Positions 17,498 through 25,943 of a stretch of 64,000 bases of DNA are shown here, piece by piece (positions within the stretch are counted from its first letter, which is position 1; each line of letters begins with the position of its first letter). Location of the stretch: contig CANLCJ010000001.1 in assembly GCA_947489085.1 (NCBI GenBank), forward strand, positions 62,001 to 126,000. The letters are read 5' to 3'. Below the pieces are notes generated by a model. That model was not told the origin of the DNA. It did no database searches and saw nothing but the letters and a program-made list of their open reading frames with translations. Source of the stretch: an uncultured Flavobacteriaceae bacterium (GTDB lineage Bacteria > Bacteroidota > Bacteroidia > Flavobacteriales > Flavobacteriaceae). The position numbers and the translations under genes were made by a program.

Positions 17498-19768
17498 ATG
17501 GCATTCGATATTGACATGATTAAAGGCGTTTATGCTAAGATGGCAGAAAACGTAGACAAAGCTCGAGAGGTAGTTGGTAAACCACTTACGCTTTCAGAAA
17601 AAATACTGTATAACCACCTATGGGATGGTGCAGCAACCAAAGCATTTACGAGAGGTAAAGACTATGTGGATTTTGCACCCGATAGAATTGCATGTCAAGA
17701 TGCTACAGCCCAAATGGCACTGTTGCAGTTTATGCAAGCAGGTAAAACAAAAGTAGCAGTGCCTACAACGGTACATTGCGATCATTTAATACAAGCCAAA
17801 GAAGGTGCAGCAACCGATTTAAAGAATGCAAATAATGTAAGTAGCGAGGTATTTAAATTTCTAGAGTCTGTATCTAACAAATACGGTATTGGGTTTTGGA
17901 AACCAGGAGCAGGTATTATACACCAGGTCGTTTTAGAAAACTATGCATTCCCAGGAGGTATGATGATTGGTACAGATTCTCATACTGTAAATGCTGGAGG
18001 TTTAGGTATGGTAGCCATAGGCGTAGGTGGTGCAGATGCTGTAGATGTTATGGCAGGCATGGCCTGGGAACTTAAATTCCCCAAATTAATAGGCGTAAAA
18101 TTAACAGGGAAACTGTCGGGATGGACAGCTCCTAAAGACGTTATTTTAAAAGTAGCAGAAATTTTAACAGTTAAAGGCGGAACAGGTGCTATTGTAGAAT
18201 ATTTTGGTCCTGGCGCTACGGCAATGTCTTGTACAGGTAAAGGTACTATTTGTAATATGGGGGCAGAAATAGGCGCCACAACATCTACATTTGGTTACGA
18301 CGCTTCTATGGAGCGTTACCTGCGTGCTACAGACAGGGAAGATGTCGCAGATGCAGCAAATACAGTAAAAGCACACTTAACAGCAGATGCAGAGGTTTAC
18401 GAAAACCCAGAGCAGTATTTCGATCAAGTTATAGAAATCAACCTGTCTGAGCTAGGTCCATTACTTAATGGCCCATTTACACCAGACTTATCTACAGAAG
18501 TTGGGCAAACAATGACGGAAAAAGCCAAAGCAAACGATTGGCCTATAAAAGTAGAGTGGGGGCTTATAGGGTCTTGTACCAATTCTTCTTACGAAGATTT
18601 ATCCAGAGCCTCATCTATTGCACAGCAAGCTCTAGATAAAGGTTTAAAAACTAAAGCAGAATTTGGAATTAATCCCGGTTCTGAAAAAGTACGCTATACA
18701 GCAGATAGAGATGGCATACTTGCTGTTTTCGAAAAATTAGATGCTAAAATTTTTACTAATGCCTGTGGCCCATGTATTGGGCAGTGGGCAAGATACAGCG
18801 ATCCTAAAAACGCACCGAAAAATAGTATTGTACACTCTTTTAATAGAAACTTTGCCAAACGTGCAGATGGTAACCCCAATACGCACGCTTTTGTAGCATC
18901 TCCAGAGTTAACGGCAGCCATAGCCATTGCTGGACGTTTAGATTTTAATCCACTAAAGGATAAATTGATTAACGAGAACGGAGAAGAAGTTATGCTAGAC
19001 GAACCTACAGGGTGGGAATTGCCACCAAAGGGTTTCGAGGTTAAAGAGAATGGCTATTTAGAGCCAGAAGCAGATGGCAGCCATGTAAACGTAGTAGTAA
19101 AAGACGATTCTGAACGTTTACAACTGCTAACGCCTTTCCAGCCTCTAGGTGCTAATATAACAGGCGCAAAGCTTTTAATTAAAGCCTTTGGAAAATGTAC
19201 TACAGACCACATATCTATGGCAGGACCTTGGTTACGCTATAGAGGGCACTTAGATAACATTGCAAACAATACCTTAATAGGCGCTGTTAATGCCTTTAAT
19301 AAAAAAACAAACTTTGTAAAGAATCAATTAACAGGCGATTATGGCGGCGTGCCAGACGTGCAACGTGCTTATAAAGCAAAAGGTATTAAAACTATAGTTG
19401 TGGGCGACCATAATTATGGCGAAGGATCTTCGAGAGAACATGCAGCCATGCAACCAAGACATCTAGGTGTCGCAGCTGTAATTGTAAAGTCGTTTGCCCG
19501 TATACACGAAACAAACCTTAAAAAACAAGGCATGTTAGGATTAACATTTGCCAACGAGGCAGACTACGATCTAATTCAAGAAAACGATACTTTTAATTTT
19601 ATAGATTTAGACGGCTTTGCACCAGAAAAACCACTAACGTTAGAAGTTGTACATGAAGATGGTACTAAGAATACCATAACACTAAACCACACTTATAACG
19701 ATGCTCAAATTGCTTGGTATAAAGAAGGTTCTGCGCTTAACTTAATAAAAAAGCAGAATAAAGCATAG
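17498..19768 (+). CDS. acn: Aconitate hydratase, mitochondrial-like type
   Basis: 756 aa, the length of mitochondrial-type aconitases found in Bacteroidota, shorter than IRP1-like AcnA (about 890). Cluster ligands are C360 in [10 protein letters not shown] and C423/C426 in ACGPCIGQW. The C-terminal swivel domain has the [15 protein letters not shown] substrate motif. The reaction is citrate to isocitrate in the TCA cycle. The gene has its own terminator, so the two aconitases appear to be separate transcripts and may be used under different oxygen, iron or oxidative-stress conditions (inference from E. coli acnA/acnB practice). Confidence 0.96.
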   Translation: MAFDIDMIKGVYAKMAENVDKAREVVGKPLTLSEKILYNHLWDGAATKAFTRGKDYVDFAPDRIACQDATAQMALLQFMQAGKTKVAVPTTVHCDHLIQAKEGAATDLKNANNVSSEVFKFLESVSNKYGIGFWKPGAGIIHQVVLENYAFPGGMMIGTDSHTVNAGGLGMVAIGVGGADAVDVMAGMAWELKFPKLIGVKLTGKLSGWTAPKDVILKVAEILTVKGGTGAIVEYFGPGATAMSCTGKGTICNMGAEIGATTSTFGYDASMERYLRATDREDVADAANTVKAHLTADAEVYENPEQYFDQVIEINLSELGPLLNGPFTPDLSTEVGQTMTEKAKANDWPIKVEWGLIGSCTNSSYEDLSRASSIAQQALDKGLKTKAEFGINPGSEKVRYTADRDGILAVFEKLDAKIFTNACGPCIGQWARYSDPKNAPKNSIVHSFNRNFAKRADGNPNTHAFVASPELTAAIAIAGRLDFNPLKDKLINENGEEVMLDEPTGWELPPKGFEVKENGYLEPEADGSHVNVVVKDDSERLQLLTPFQPLGANITGAKLLIKAFGKCTTDHISMAGPWLRYRGHLDNIANNTLIGAVNAFNKKTNFVKNQLTGDYGGVPDVQRAYKAKGIKTIVVGDHNYGEGSSREHAAMQPRHLGVAAVIVKSFARIHETNLKKQGMLGLTFANEADYDLIQENDTFNFIDLDGFAPEKPLTLEVVHEDGTKNTITLNHTYNDAQIAWYKEGSALNLIKKQNKA

Positions 19769-19789
19769 CTTAAATTAAATTCTACATTT

Positions 19790-19828
19790 AAAGGCTATCT
19801 GTAAACTCTTATTACAGATGGCCTTTTT
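19790..19828 (+). terminator. Terminator of the second aconitase gene
   Basis: AAAGGCTATCTGTAA (19790-19804) pairs with TTACAGATGGCCTTT (19812-19826) with one T-G wobble, followed by Ts, 22 nt after the stop. Confidence 0.9.
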
Positions 19829-20172
19829 AGTTTTACTTCATATAGTACACCTTTTACAGTCTTTTATTTCGTATAAATATGTTGAATTGTGTTTTGCTCG
19901 TCGTGACATTATCTTACTTTTCCAATGCAATAAGCTATACAGTTGCTTATCCGTGATTCGTAACGCTATTAATGCATTATATCATGTTACAAATTGATTG
20001 ATTTTTTTATATAAGAATTTAAAATTATTTGAAACAAAAATAGGTTTGTTGATAATTTTATATTTCGTTTTTTATGAAATTTTGAAAACATCAATAAATG
20101 AATTTTATTTTGGTTTTTGATTAGATTTAGGTATAAATTTTGTGCCTGTCAATTACAAAAAAAAATGAAATT
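19829..20172. other. Intergenic region upstream of the Cys-rich peptide
   Basis: About 340 bp, very AT-rich near its right end. A 25-codon frame from ATG 19879 (MLNCVLLVVTLSYFSNAISY...) looks hydrophobic but is too short to call. The promoter of the peptide gene should be here; TTTG near 20047 and an imperfect TAAATTTTG near 20133 are candidates only. Confidence 0.35.
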
Positions 20173-20409
20173 ATGAAAAATTTAATGGTATTAGCATTTT
20201 TTGCGCTTTGCACAGTATTTTATGGCGCTAACTCATCTACAACTACTGTAGACACAACAACAAGTACATCACAACGAGTAAGGGTATGTGGTAGAGTTGT
20301 TAGAACAAATAATCTACCTCTTTGTCAAGGTGGTGGTTGTAGAATGCTTACAACATCTTGTGGAGCATGTAGAACGAATAGAGCTGCATTTAGATGTGTT
20401 AGAAGATAA
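20173..20409 (+). CDS. Small secreted cationic Cys-rich peptide
   Basis: 78 aa from ATG 20173; an in-frame start 33 nt upstream would put a polar stretch in front of the signal peptide. Residues 1-19 (MKNLMVLAFFALCTVFYGA) look like a cleavable signal. A Ser/Thr linker follows, then a basic C-terminal domain of about 44 residues with six Cys and about ten Arg (VCGRVVRTNNLPLCQGGGC, SCGACRTNRAAFRCVRR). Six Cys suggests three disulfides. Function unknown: a defensin- or bacteriocin-like peptide, or a small envelope protein, are possible readings. It is a single gene with a strong terminator. Confidence 0.75.
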   Translation: MKNLMVLAFFALCTVFYGANSSTTTVDTTTSTSQRVRVCGRVVRTNNLPLCQGGGCRMLTTSCGACRTNRAAFRCVRR

Positions 20410-20435
20410 TTAAAAACACGCAACACACTCTCAAA

Positions 20436-20480
20436 AAACACATCCCTACTTTATTTAGTATAAGTTATAGGGATGTGTTT
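20436..20480 (+). terminator. Terminator of the Cys-rich peptide gene
   Basis: Perfect 13-bp arms AAACACATCCCTA (20436-20448) and TAGGGATGTGTTT (20468-20480) with a 19-nt loop, starting 27 nt after the stop codon. Confidence 0.85.
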
Positions 20481-20813
20481 ATTTATAAGTGTTTTTTAGA
20501 TGTAGTATTTAGTACTATAAAAAACACAGAAAAGTTCAAAATTTAATGGAACTTACATTTATACCACAAAGGTCTAGATGTAAAAGGCTTCTAGCAATTG
20601 CAATGTGTAAAAGCAATGGGTTAATGTTTAGGTGTGCAGGGCAAAACAGGGCCAGATAAAAGTCTACTTTTAGCATGTTAAACAAGCTTATCAATTTTAT
20701 TAGCATAGAAATATAGAACAAACTACCCTGTCTAGAATAGTTTACCTAGTATTAGCAATACCTCACACTTTGATACTTGCCGTACAGTTTATAAAAATTT
20801 TATAATTACAATT
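20481..20813. other. Intergenic region upstream of the TlpA-like gene
   Basis: About 330 bp. A 37-codon plus-strand frame from ATG 20546 and a 61-codon minus-strand frame (20536-20721) overlap each other. Neither has a signal, RBS context or recognisable composition, so I call no gene. It should hold the promoter of the downstream gene. Confidence 0.35.
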
Positions 20814-21410
20814 ATGACATTACAAAAAAAGAATTTAAGTTTAGGATTATTAATTTTCCTATTAGTAGCTTTAGTGTTTTATGTGTTTCGTTACAAACAA
20901 CTGGTAACAGACTTTAATAACCTAGCCTTAAAATATAATACACTTAATGATAGTATTTCTGGACAACAACAAGTAAAGCTACAAGAAGAAAAAGTAAAGC
21001 TAGAAAAAGGGCAGTTGTTTACTACCGTAGTGGGCATAACCACAGACGGAAAAACTTTGCAAGTACCCAATAAAGACGCAAAAGCTAAGATGATAGTATT
21101 TTCCAGTAGTACCTGTCCAAACTGCGATACTTTCCATCCGGTTTTAAGCGATTTTGCAAATACCCGAGACGATGTAGATATTGTAGTCCTACAATACGAC
21201 GCTACACCAGAAGAGCAACAAAAAATATTAAAAGATAAAGGTTATAACTTCTCTTTAATGGGGACAAAATCGAGTGTTTTAGACAGCTTAAACGTTATGT
21301 ACACGCCCACAACAGTTATTTTAGACAAAGCGAATAGAGTAGACACAGTGCTACTGGCTAGTCAAGACCTAAAAACACTACACACAGTATTCGATAAATT
21401 GCATTTATAA
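20814..21410 (+). CDS. Membrane-anchored thioredoxin-like protein (TlpA-like)
   Basis: 198 aa. One N-terminal membrane segment (LGLLIFLLVALVFYVF, about residues 10-25), a short coiled stretch, then a thioredoxin fold from about residue 75 with the active-site motif SSSTCPNCDTFHPVL (CPNC) and a cis-Pro region MYTPTTVILDK. It is probably a periplasm-facing disulfide reductase or oxidase; the CPNC dipeptide does not settle the direction. A compact terminator hairpin follows. The next gene is on the opposite strand. Confidence 0.85.
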   Translation: MTLQKKNLSLGLLIFLLVALVFYVFRYKQLVTDFNNLALKYNTLNDSISGQQQVKLQEEKVKLEKGQLFTTVVGITTDGKTLQVPNKDAKAKMIVFSSSTCPNCDTFHPVLSDFANTRDDVDIVVLQYDATPEEQQKILKDKGYNFSLMGTKSSVLDSLNVMYTPTTVILDKANRVDTVLLASQDLKTLHTVFDKLHL

Positions 21411-21465
21411 TTACACTGTTTAGCAGAACAAACAACAAAGCGATAAGTTTAGAAACCCATTAGGT

Positions 21466-21484
21466 AAAACCCTAAAGGGTTTTT
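21466..21484 (+). terminator. Short terminator after the TlpA-like gene
   Basis: AAAACCC / GGGTTTT with a 4-nt loop and following T, about 55 nt after the stop. Outer bases (AAACCC ... GGGTTT, to about 21490) allow an alternative pairing. Confidence 0.6.
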
Positions 21485-21509
21485 GGGTTTTATACAGGAA
21501 GCATAAAAT

Positions 21510-21893
21510 TTAGTTGAGCGTTTTGAGTTTAAATATAGAAGCATCATCCTTTAGTTTCTCACAGTTTTCAAAGCCTAAATAGTCAAGATCACCATGTTTT
21601 TCAGACCAAAAGCCTTTAAGTGTATGTAACGTTTCATTAAAATGGTAAACCACAATACCTTTAAACAGTTTGCCTTCGTGTTCTGCTTCCCCTTCATAAT
21701 AAAAATTAATAACAAGAGTGTTATCGTGAAAAAAGCCAGACCCTTTTAAAGTTTGGCTGCCATTTATTACCCATTCGGCATTGACCCTATGAGGATGTGT
21801 TTGGTTTAAATGTAAAAACCCCGAATAGGATGCTCCTGTAGCATCTTGATTCGTCCCTGTTAGTTTATAAGTACCTTCTATATGCGTTTCCAT
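21510..21893 (-). CDS. Hypothetical protein, small beta-rich
   Basis: 127 aa, starts METHIEGTYKLTGTNQDATG. No signal peptide. The alternating pattern (YSGFLHLNQ, AEWVINGSQTLKGSGFF, LKGFWSEKHGDLDYLGFE) suggests a lipocalin- or avidin-like small beta barrel, but I do not recognise a family. It is convergent with the TlpA-like gene and divergent from the GbsR/MarR-type regulator gene, sharing a 128-bp upstream region that contains the regulator's palindromic site. Confidence 0.72.
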   Translation of the reverse strand: METHIEGTYKLTGTNQDATGASYSGFLHLNQTHPHRVNAEWVINGSQTLKGSGFFHDNTLVINFYYEGEAEHEGKLFKGIVVYHFNETLHTLKGFWSEKHGDLDYLGFENCEKLKDDASIFKLKTLN

Positions 21894-21971
21894 GCGTTCT
21901 ATAAATTGTGCAGTATCAAAATTAAAGCTTAGATATGGTATCTTTTAAAAAAAAGATAAAATAAATGTTCT

Positions 21972-21997
21972 AAACTTTCAATAAATTTTGAAAATAT
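21972..21997. promoter_or_regulatory. Putative autoregulatory operator of the GbsR/MarR-type regulator
   Basis: AAACTTTCAA-N6-TTGAAAATAT, a 26-bp imperfect palindrome. The same site with a perfect right arm (TTGAAAGTTT) lies at 22543-22568, directly after the regulator gene. The right arm overlaps the TTTG -33 element, so binding should block RNA polymerase. Confidence 0.7.
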
Positions 21998-22017
21998 AGA
22001 AAAAACCTATATATTTG
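21987..22017 (+). promoter_or_regulatory. Putative promoter of the GbsR/MarR-type regulator, near-leaderless
   Basis: TTTG 21987-21990 and TATATTTG 22010-22017 with 19-bp spacing match the flavobacterial consensus. The -7 box ends 4 nt before the ATG at 22022, so transcription should begin at or next to the start codon. Confidence 0.7.
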
Positions 22018-22021
22018 TACC

Positions 22022-22528
22022 ATGGAACTAGAGGAAGCAAAATTAAAATACATTCAAACATGGGGGAGTTTAGCCACTTCTTGGGGCATTAATAAAACCA
22101 TGGCTCAAGTGCATGCGTTGCTTTTAGTTGCAGCAGCCCCACTTTCGGCAGATGCCATTATGGAAACTTTAAAAATTTCCAGAGGCAATGTAAATATGAA
22201 TGTACGTGCTTTGATAGATTGGGGTATTGTAAAAAAAGAGTTTGTACCAGGAGAACGTAAAGAGTTTTTTGTAGCAGATAAAGACATTTGGGAATTGTTT
22301 AAACAAATTACCAAAGAACGTAAACGCAGAGAAATAGAGCCAGTTCTAAAAGTGTTGAGTGAGCTTCAAAACGATGTAAAGGACGATACCGAAGACGCCA
22401 AACAATTTAAAACGCTTATGAAAGACTTAACTACTGTTACCACTACAGTAAACACCATTTTAGAAAAAGCGATTAAGGCCGACGAGCATTGGTTGCTGTC
22501 TAACTTTACCAAACTGATGAAGAAGTAA
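22022..22528 (+). CDS. GbsR/MarR-family transcriptional regulator
   Basis: 168 aa with a winged helix-turn-helix at residues 25-95 (MAQVHALLLVAAAPLSADAI, METLKISRGNVNMNVRALID, GERKEFFVADKDIWELF), typical of the GbsR branch of MarR regulators, and a helical C-terminal dimerisation part. GbsR relatives control osmolyte or membrane-stress genes in other bacteria. Matching palindromes before this gene and before the following operon suggest it represses both. The inducer is unknown. Confidence 0.88.
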   Translation: MELEEAKLKYIQTWGSLATSWGINKTMAQVHALLLVAAAPLSADAIMETLKISRGNVNMNVRALIDWGIVKKEFVPGERKEFFVADKDIWELFKQITKERKRREIEPVLKVLSELQNDVKDDTEDAKQFKTLMKDLTTVTTTVNTILEKAIKADEHWLLSNFTKLMKK

Positions 22529-22542
22529 AAAAATTTGCAAAC

Positions 22543-22568
22543 AAACTTTCAAAATTTATTGAAAGTTT
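22543..22568. promoter_or_regulatory. Putative operator before the membrane-protein operon
   Basis: Perfect inverted repeat AAACTTTCAA-N6-TTGAAAGTTT located 15 nt after the regulator stop and 15 nt before the next ATG. It shares the left arm and spacing with the site at 21972-21997. A -7 box for this operon is not clear, so the genes could also be read through from the regulator promoter. Confidence 0.75.
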
Positions 22569-22583
22569 AGAATATATATAACA

Positions 22584-22934
22584 ATGAATACGCTAACTTA
22601 TATTGTATATACCTTGATTTCGAGTACAGTCATTATCTATATTGGAAATGCATGTTATACTAACGGAAAAATATATATAAGCAATTACTTTTATAATGAC
22701 GAAAAATTTGCAAATAGCATAAATATTACATTGCGTACAGCCTATTACCTCTTAAATATAGGCATGGTGGTATGGAGCCTAAGTACTTTTAAAACAATAC
22801 CCAACTACGAGACTTTGGTTATAGAAATAGCTTCTCGCTTAAGTTTTATGTTTTTCAGTATTGCCCTACTACACAATATTAATCTAATAACCATATATAA
22901 ATTACATAAACATTTTAAAAACAGAACATTATGA
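22584..22934 (+). CDS. Small integral membrane protein
   Basis: 116 aa, about three hydrophobic segments: LTYIVYTLISSTVIIYIGNA, AYYLLNIGMVVWSLSTF and LSFMFFSIALLHNINLITIY. I know no named family. It is similar in layout and sequence to the next gene (NGKIYISNYFYNDEKF here, KNSKIFMLDIFNQKAD there), so the two are tandem paralogs. It overlaps the next gene by 4 nt (ATGA) and follows the operator, making it the first member of the regulated operon. Confidence 0.8.
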   Translation: MNTLTYIVYTLISSTVIIYIGNACYTNGKIYISNYFYNDEKFANSINITLRTAYYLLNIGMVVWSLSTFKTIPNYETLVIEIASRLSFMFFSIALLHNINLITIYKLHKHFKNRTL

Positions 22935-23323
22935 GCACATCTTTAACACTAATAGCATACGCAATTTATTTACCAATAAGCATTGGCCTTACTACTTTGG
23001 TAGCGCAACATTTATTTAAAAATAGTAAAATATTTATGCTAGATATTTTTAACCAGAAGGCAGACATCGCAATGGCCACAAATAAGTTATTCAAAATAGG
23101 GTTTTATCTCATCAACTTAGGTTTTGCACTAAAAATCATTAGAGTTTATGGCTTAAATACTTATAAAAATCTAGTGGAGGTATTGAGTACAAAAATTGGC
23201 GGATTTTCAATATATCTTGGAATTGTTATGATAGTTTTTATTGTGTTTTTCCTAAAAGGAAGAAAAGCAAGTAAAGCTAATAATCTTAAAGCACAGCAGC
23301 ATAAAACAACCCAAACAGAATAA
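22931..23323 (+). CDS. Small integral membrane protein, paralog of the preceding gene
   Basis: 130 aa with hydrophobic segments ALTLIAYAIYLPISIGLTT-like at the N-terminus, LFKIGFYLINLGFALKII in the middle and GGFSIYLGIVMIVFIVFFL before a basic, Gln/Thr-rich cytoplasmic tail. Same size and topology as the 116-aa neighbour with which it overlaps by 4 nt. The two probably form a hetero-oligomer in the membrane (inference). Function unknown. Confidence 0.8.
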   Translation: MSTSLTLIAYAIYLPISIGLTTLVAQHLFKNSKIFMLDIFNQKADIAMATNKLFKIGFYLINLGFALKIIRVYGLNTYKNLVEVLSTKIGGFSIYLGIVMIVFIVFFLKGRKASKANNLKAQQHKTTQTE

Positions 23324-23359
23324 CAGTTTTAGGAAGCCTATACTACAAATAGCACTATT

Positions 23360-24184
23360 ATGAAAACACTTTACCACCACACTTTACTTTACGATACAGC
23401 ATGCCCCTTATGCTGTGCTTATACAAGCAGTTTTATAAAACATAAGATGTTAGATGCGCATGGAAGACAACCTTTTGAAACGCTGGCTAACTTCGAACAG
23501 AATTTTATAGATGTAGAACGTGCAGCAGACGAAATTGCTTTGGTAGATACCAAACATCAAAAAGTTTATTACGGCATAGACAGTTTATTGAAAGTTATAG
23601 GGAATGCATGGCCTAGGGGTGCTTCTATAGCAAAAACGAAATGGATGTATTGGATGCTTAAAAAAACATATGCATTGATCTCTTATAACCGAAAAGTAAT
23701 TGTGCCTTCAGCTACAACAACGCAAGGGTTAAGTTGTACGCCTAGTTTTAATTTTAAATACCGTCTCATATACATCTTGTTATCCGTTTTTATGGTGGGG
23801 TATAGCCTATATCGTTTTTCGAATTGCATTATGGGTTTGCCTCAAACCAATTGGTACAGCGAATTGGGCATTGGTGTTGGGCAAATTGTATTTCAAAGTG
23901 CATTTTTATTACGAAAAGATGTAGAAACGAGATGGAATTATATAGGACATTTAATGACGGTTTCACTAATGGGGAGTGGCATATTAGGGCTAATAATTAT
24001 ACTGCACAATAGTGTTGGTTGTTCTCAATGGCTTCTTATTACACTTTTTGCAGCAGTGGTAGGGGGGGGGATGTTCTATGAACACAAACGCAGAGTCGCG
24101 ATTTTAAAATTACCGCATTACATAACATATACATGGGTACTGTACCGCTTATTGGTACTGGGCGTTTTAGTATTTATATTATAA
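23360..24184 (+). CDS. DCC-family (DUF393) protein with C-terminal membrane domain
   Basis: 274 aa. The N-terminal third is a DCC/DUF393 thiol-disulfide-like domain with YDTACPLCCAYTS around residues 11-23 (DxxCxxC motif). The rest has four or five membrane segments (LIYILLSVFMVGYSLY, LGIGVGQIVFQSAFLL, GSGILGLIIILHN, WLLITLFAAVVGGGMF). The G9 run at 24062-24070 encodes the last GGG and is a frameshift-prone site. It sits between the small membrane proteins and the TIGR01777 SDR gene, 10 nt upstream of the latter. Confidence 0.85.
   Translation: MKTLYHHTLLYDTACPLCCAYTSSFIKHKMLDAHGRQPFETLANFEQNFIDVERAADEIALVDTKHQKVYYGIDSLLKVIGNAWPRGASIAKTKWMYWMLKKTYALISYNRKVIVPSATTTQGLSCTPSFNFKYRLIYILLSVFMVGYSLYRFSNCIMGLPQTNWYSELGIGVGQIVFQSAFLLRKDVETRWNYIGHLMTVSLMGSGILGLIIILHNSVGCSQWLLITLFAAVVGGGMFYEHKRRVAILKLPHYITYTWVLYRLLVLGVLVFIL
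24062..24070 (+). repeat. G9 homopolymer tract in the DUF393 gene
   Basis: Nine consecutive Gs encode three Gly codons about 38 codons before the stop. Such tracts are rare in AT-rich DNA and are classical slippage sites. Confidence 0.85.
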
Positions 24185-24194
24185 TATCGAAATT

Positions 24195-25106
24195 ATGAAA
24201 ATAGTTATAGCAGGAGGAACAGGATATTTAGGAACTTTACTTATCGCACATTACAGTAAAGACCCTTCGAATAAAATCTTTGTTTTAACAAGAACACCAC
24301 AATTACATAAAGCGCATGTTAATTATATAAAATGGGATGGGAAAACAAAAGATTACTGGTGTAATTTTATGGAAAACACAGATCTGCTAATCAATCTTAC
24401 CGGTAAATCTGTAAATTGCAGATACACAGAAACCAATAAAAATACCATTTACGAAAGTAGGTTGCAAAGTACAGCGGTATTATGCAACGTAATACAGGGT
24501 TTAAAACATCCTCCCAAGGTTTTTATACAATCTTCGTCTGCGACCATTTATAAACATTCTGAAACACATTTAATGACAGAAGATAGCGGGCAGATAGGTA
24601 CAGATTTCTCTATGGATGTGTGCAAGAAATGGGAGCAACTTTTTGAGAGTTATGCATTACCAGGCACCATAAAAATTATAACACGAACATCTATAGTAAT
24701 GGGCAGTACAGGAGGTGCATTACCCATTATACAACGGTTAGCAAAATTAGGTTTTGGGGGCAAACAGGGTTCTGGTAAACAATACATTAGTTGGATTACA
24801 GAAAGAGACTATGTAAGAGCCATAAGTTTTTTAAGTACTCAGGCTGCTGGTGTTTATAACATTTGCGTACCACACCCTATTAAAAATAAGGTGTTTCAAA
24901 AACTATTAAGGGAAAAACTGCGCATAAGTTTTGGTTTGTCTACACCCAGTTGGTTGTTAAAAATAGGTGCTAAGTTTATAGGAACAGCACCAGAGTTGGT
25001 TTTAAAAAGCAGATACGTTTATCCCAAAAAACTGTTAAGTTTAGGCTTTAAGTTTACTACAGCACAGTTTTCTGAAATAAAACTTGAAGATAAAATTATA
25101 TTTTAA
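24195..25106 (+). CDS. TIGR01777-family SDR (NAD-dependent epimerase-like)
   Basis: 303 aa, starts MKIVIAGGTGYLGTLL with the Rossmann GGTGYLG motif. The family hallmarks NLTGKSVNCRYTETNKN, MGSTGGALPIIQRLAKLGFGG and ISWITERDYVRAISFL are present. The TIGR01777 group is annotated as nucleoside-diphosphate-sugar epimerase or SulA-like, but its substrate is unknown. It is the last gene of the regulated operon. Confidence 0.88.
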   Translation: MKIVIAGGTGYLGTLLIAHYSKDPSNKIFVLTRTPQLHKAHVNYIKWDGKTKDYWCNFMENTDLLINLTGKSVNCRYTETNKNTIYESRLQSTAVLCNVIQGLKHPPKVFIQSSSATIYKHSETHLMTEDSGQIGTDFSMDVCKKWEQLFESYALPGTIKIITRTSIVMGSTGGALPIIQRLAKLGFGGKQGSGKQYISWITERDYVRAISFLSTQAAGVYNICVPHPIKNKVFQKLLREKLRISFGLSTPSWLLKIGAKFIGTAPELVLKSRYVYPKKLLSLGFKFTTAQFSEIKLEDKIIF

Positions 25107-25169
25107 TTTCTATAAGAAACACTATATATTATCAATATTAGAAACCCTATTTTTACAAAAACATCTAAA

Positions 25170-25943
25170 ATGAACTCCAGAGAAAATCAATTAAAAGCTT
25201 TTGATAGGTTATTAACCATAATGGATGAGTTACGTGAGCAGTGCCCTTGGGATAAAAAGCAAACCATGGAAACCTTACGCCATTTAACGATAGAAGAAAC
25301 CTACGAGCTTGGAGATGCTATTCTAGATAATGATTTAGAAGAAGTAAAAAAAGAACTTGGAGACGTACTGCTACACATTGTATTTTATTCTAAAATAGGA
25401 AGTGAAACCAAAGCGTTTGATATTGCTGATGTTTGCCATGGCATTTGTGAAAAACTTATTAATAGACACCCACACATTTACGGCGATGTTAAAGTAGAGA
25501 ATGAAGAAGACGTAAAACGCAACTGGGAAAACTTAAAGCTTAAAGAAGGAAATAAAAGTGTTTTAGGCGGTGTGCCCAAAAGCTTACCAGCACTAGTAAA
25601 GGCAAATAGAATACAAGAGAAGGTAGCTGGTGTTGGCTTCGATTGGGAAAAACCAGAACAGGTATGGGCTAAAGTAGAGGAGGAGTTAAGTGAGTTTAAA
25701 GCAGAGGTGCAAGCAGCAGATACCGATGCAATGGAAAGCGAATTTGGAGATGTGCTTTTCTCTATGGTAAACTATGCCCGTTTTTTAAATATAAATCCAG
25801 AAAATGCTTTAGAACGTACTAATAAGAAATTCTCTAAACGTTTTCAGTATTTGGAAGCTAAAGCCAAAGCTCTAAATAAACCTTTAAGTGAGATGACATT
25901 AGCCGAAATGGATGTATTTTGGGAAGAAGCAAAACGATTATAA
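25170..25943 (+). CDS. mazG: Nucleoside triphosphate pyrophosphohydrolase MazG
   Basis: 257 aa with two MazG domains: residues 15-110 (LREQCPWDKKQTMETLRHLT, EEVKKELGDVLLHIVFYSKI) and a second from about 150 (EEELSEFKAEVQ, ESEFGDVLFSMVNYAR). The EExxE/ExxD metal-binding patterns are intact in both. It hydrolyses (d)NTPs to (d)NMPs, removing aberrant nucleotides or moderating ppGpp signalling. Its stop overlaps the ATG of the TlpA gene (TAATG), so the two are translationally coupled. Confidence 0.95.
   Translation: MNSRENQLKAFDRLLTIMDELREQCPWDKKQTMETLRHLTIEETYELGDAILDNDLEEVKKELGDVLLHIVFYSKIGSETKAFDIADVCHGICEKLINRHPHIYGDVKVENEEDVKRNWENLKLKEGNKSVLGGVPKSLPALVKANRIQEKVAGVGFDWEKPEQVWAKVEEELSEFKAEVQAADTDAMESEFGDVLFSMVNYARFLNINPENALERTNKKFSKRFQYLEAKAKALNKPLSEMTLAEMDVFWEEAKRL

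Noticed and set aside
19879-19956. 25-codon hydrophobic frame (MLNCVLLVVTLSYF...)
   Set aside because: Too short, no RBS, random in an AT-rich gap.
20536-20721. 61-codon minus-strand frame and overlapping 37-codon plus-strand frame
   Set aside because: They overlap each other, have no ribosome-binding context and no recognisable features.
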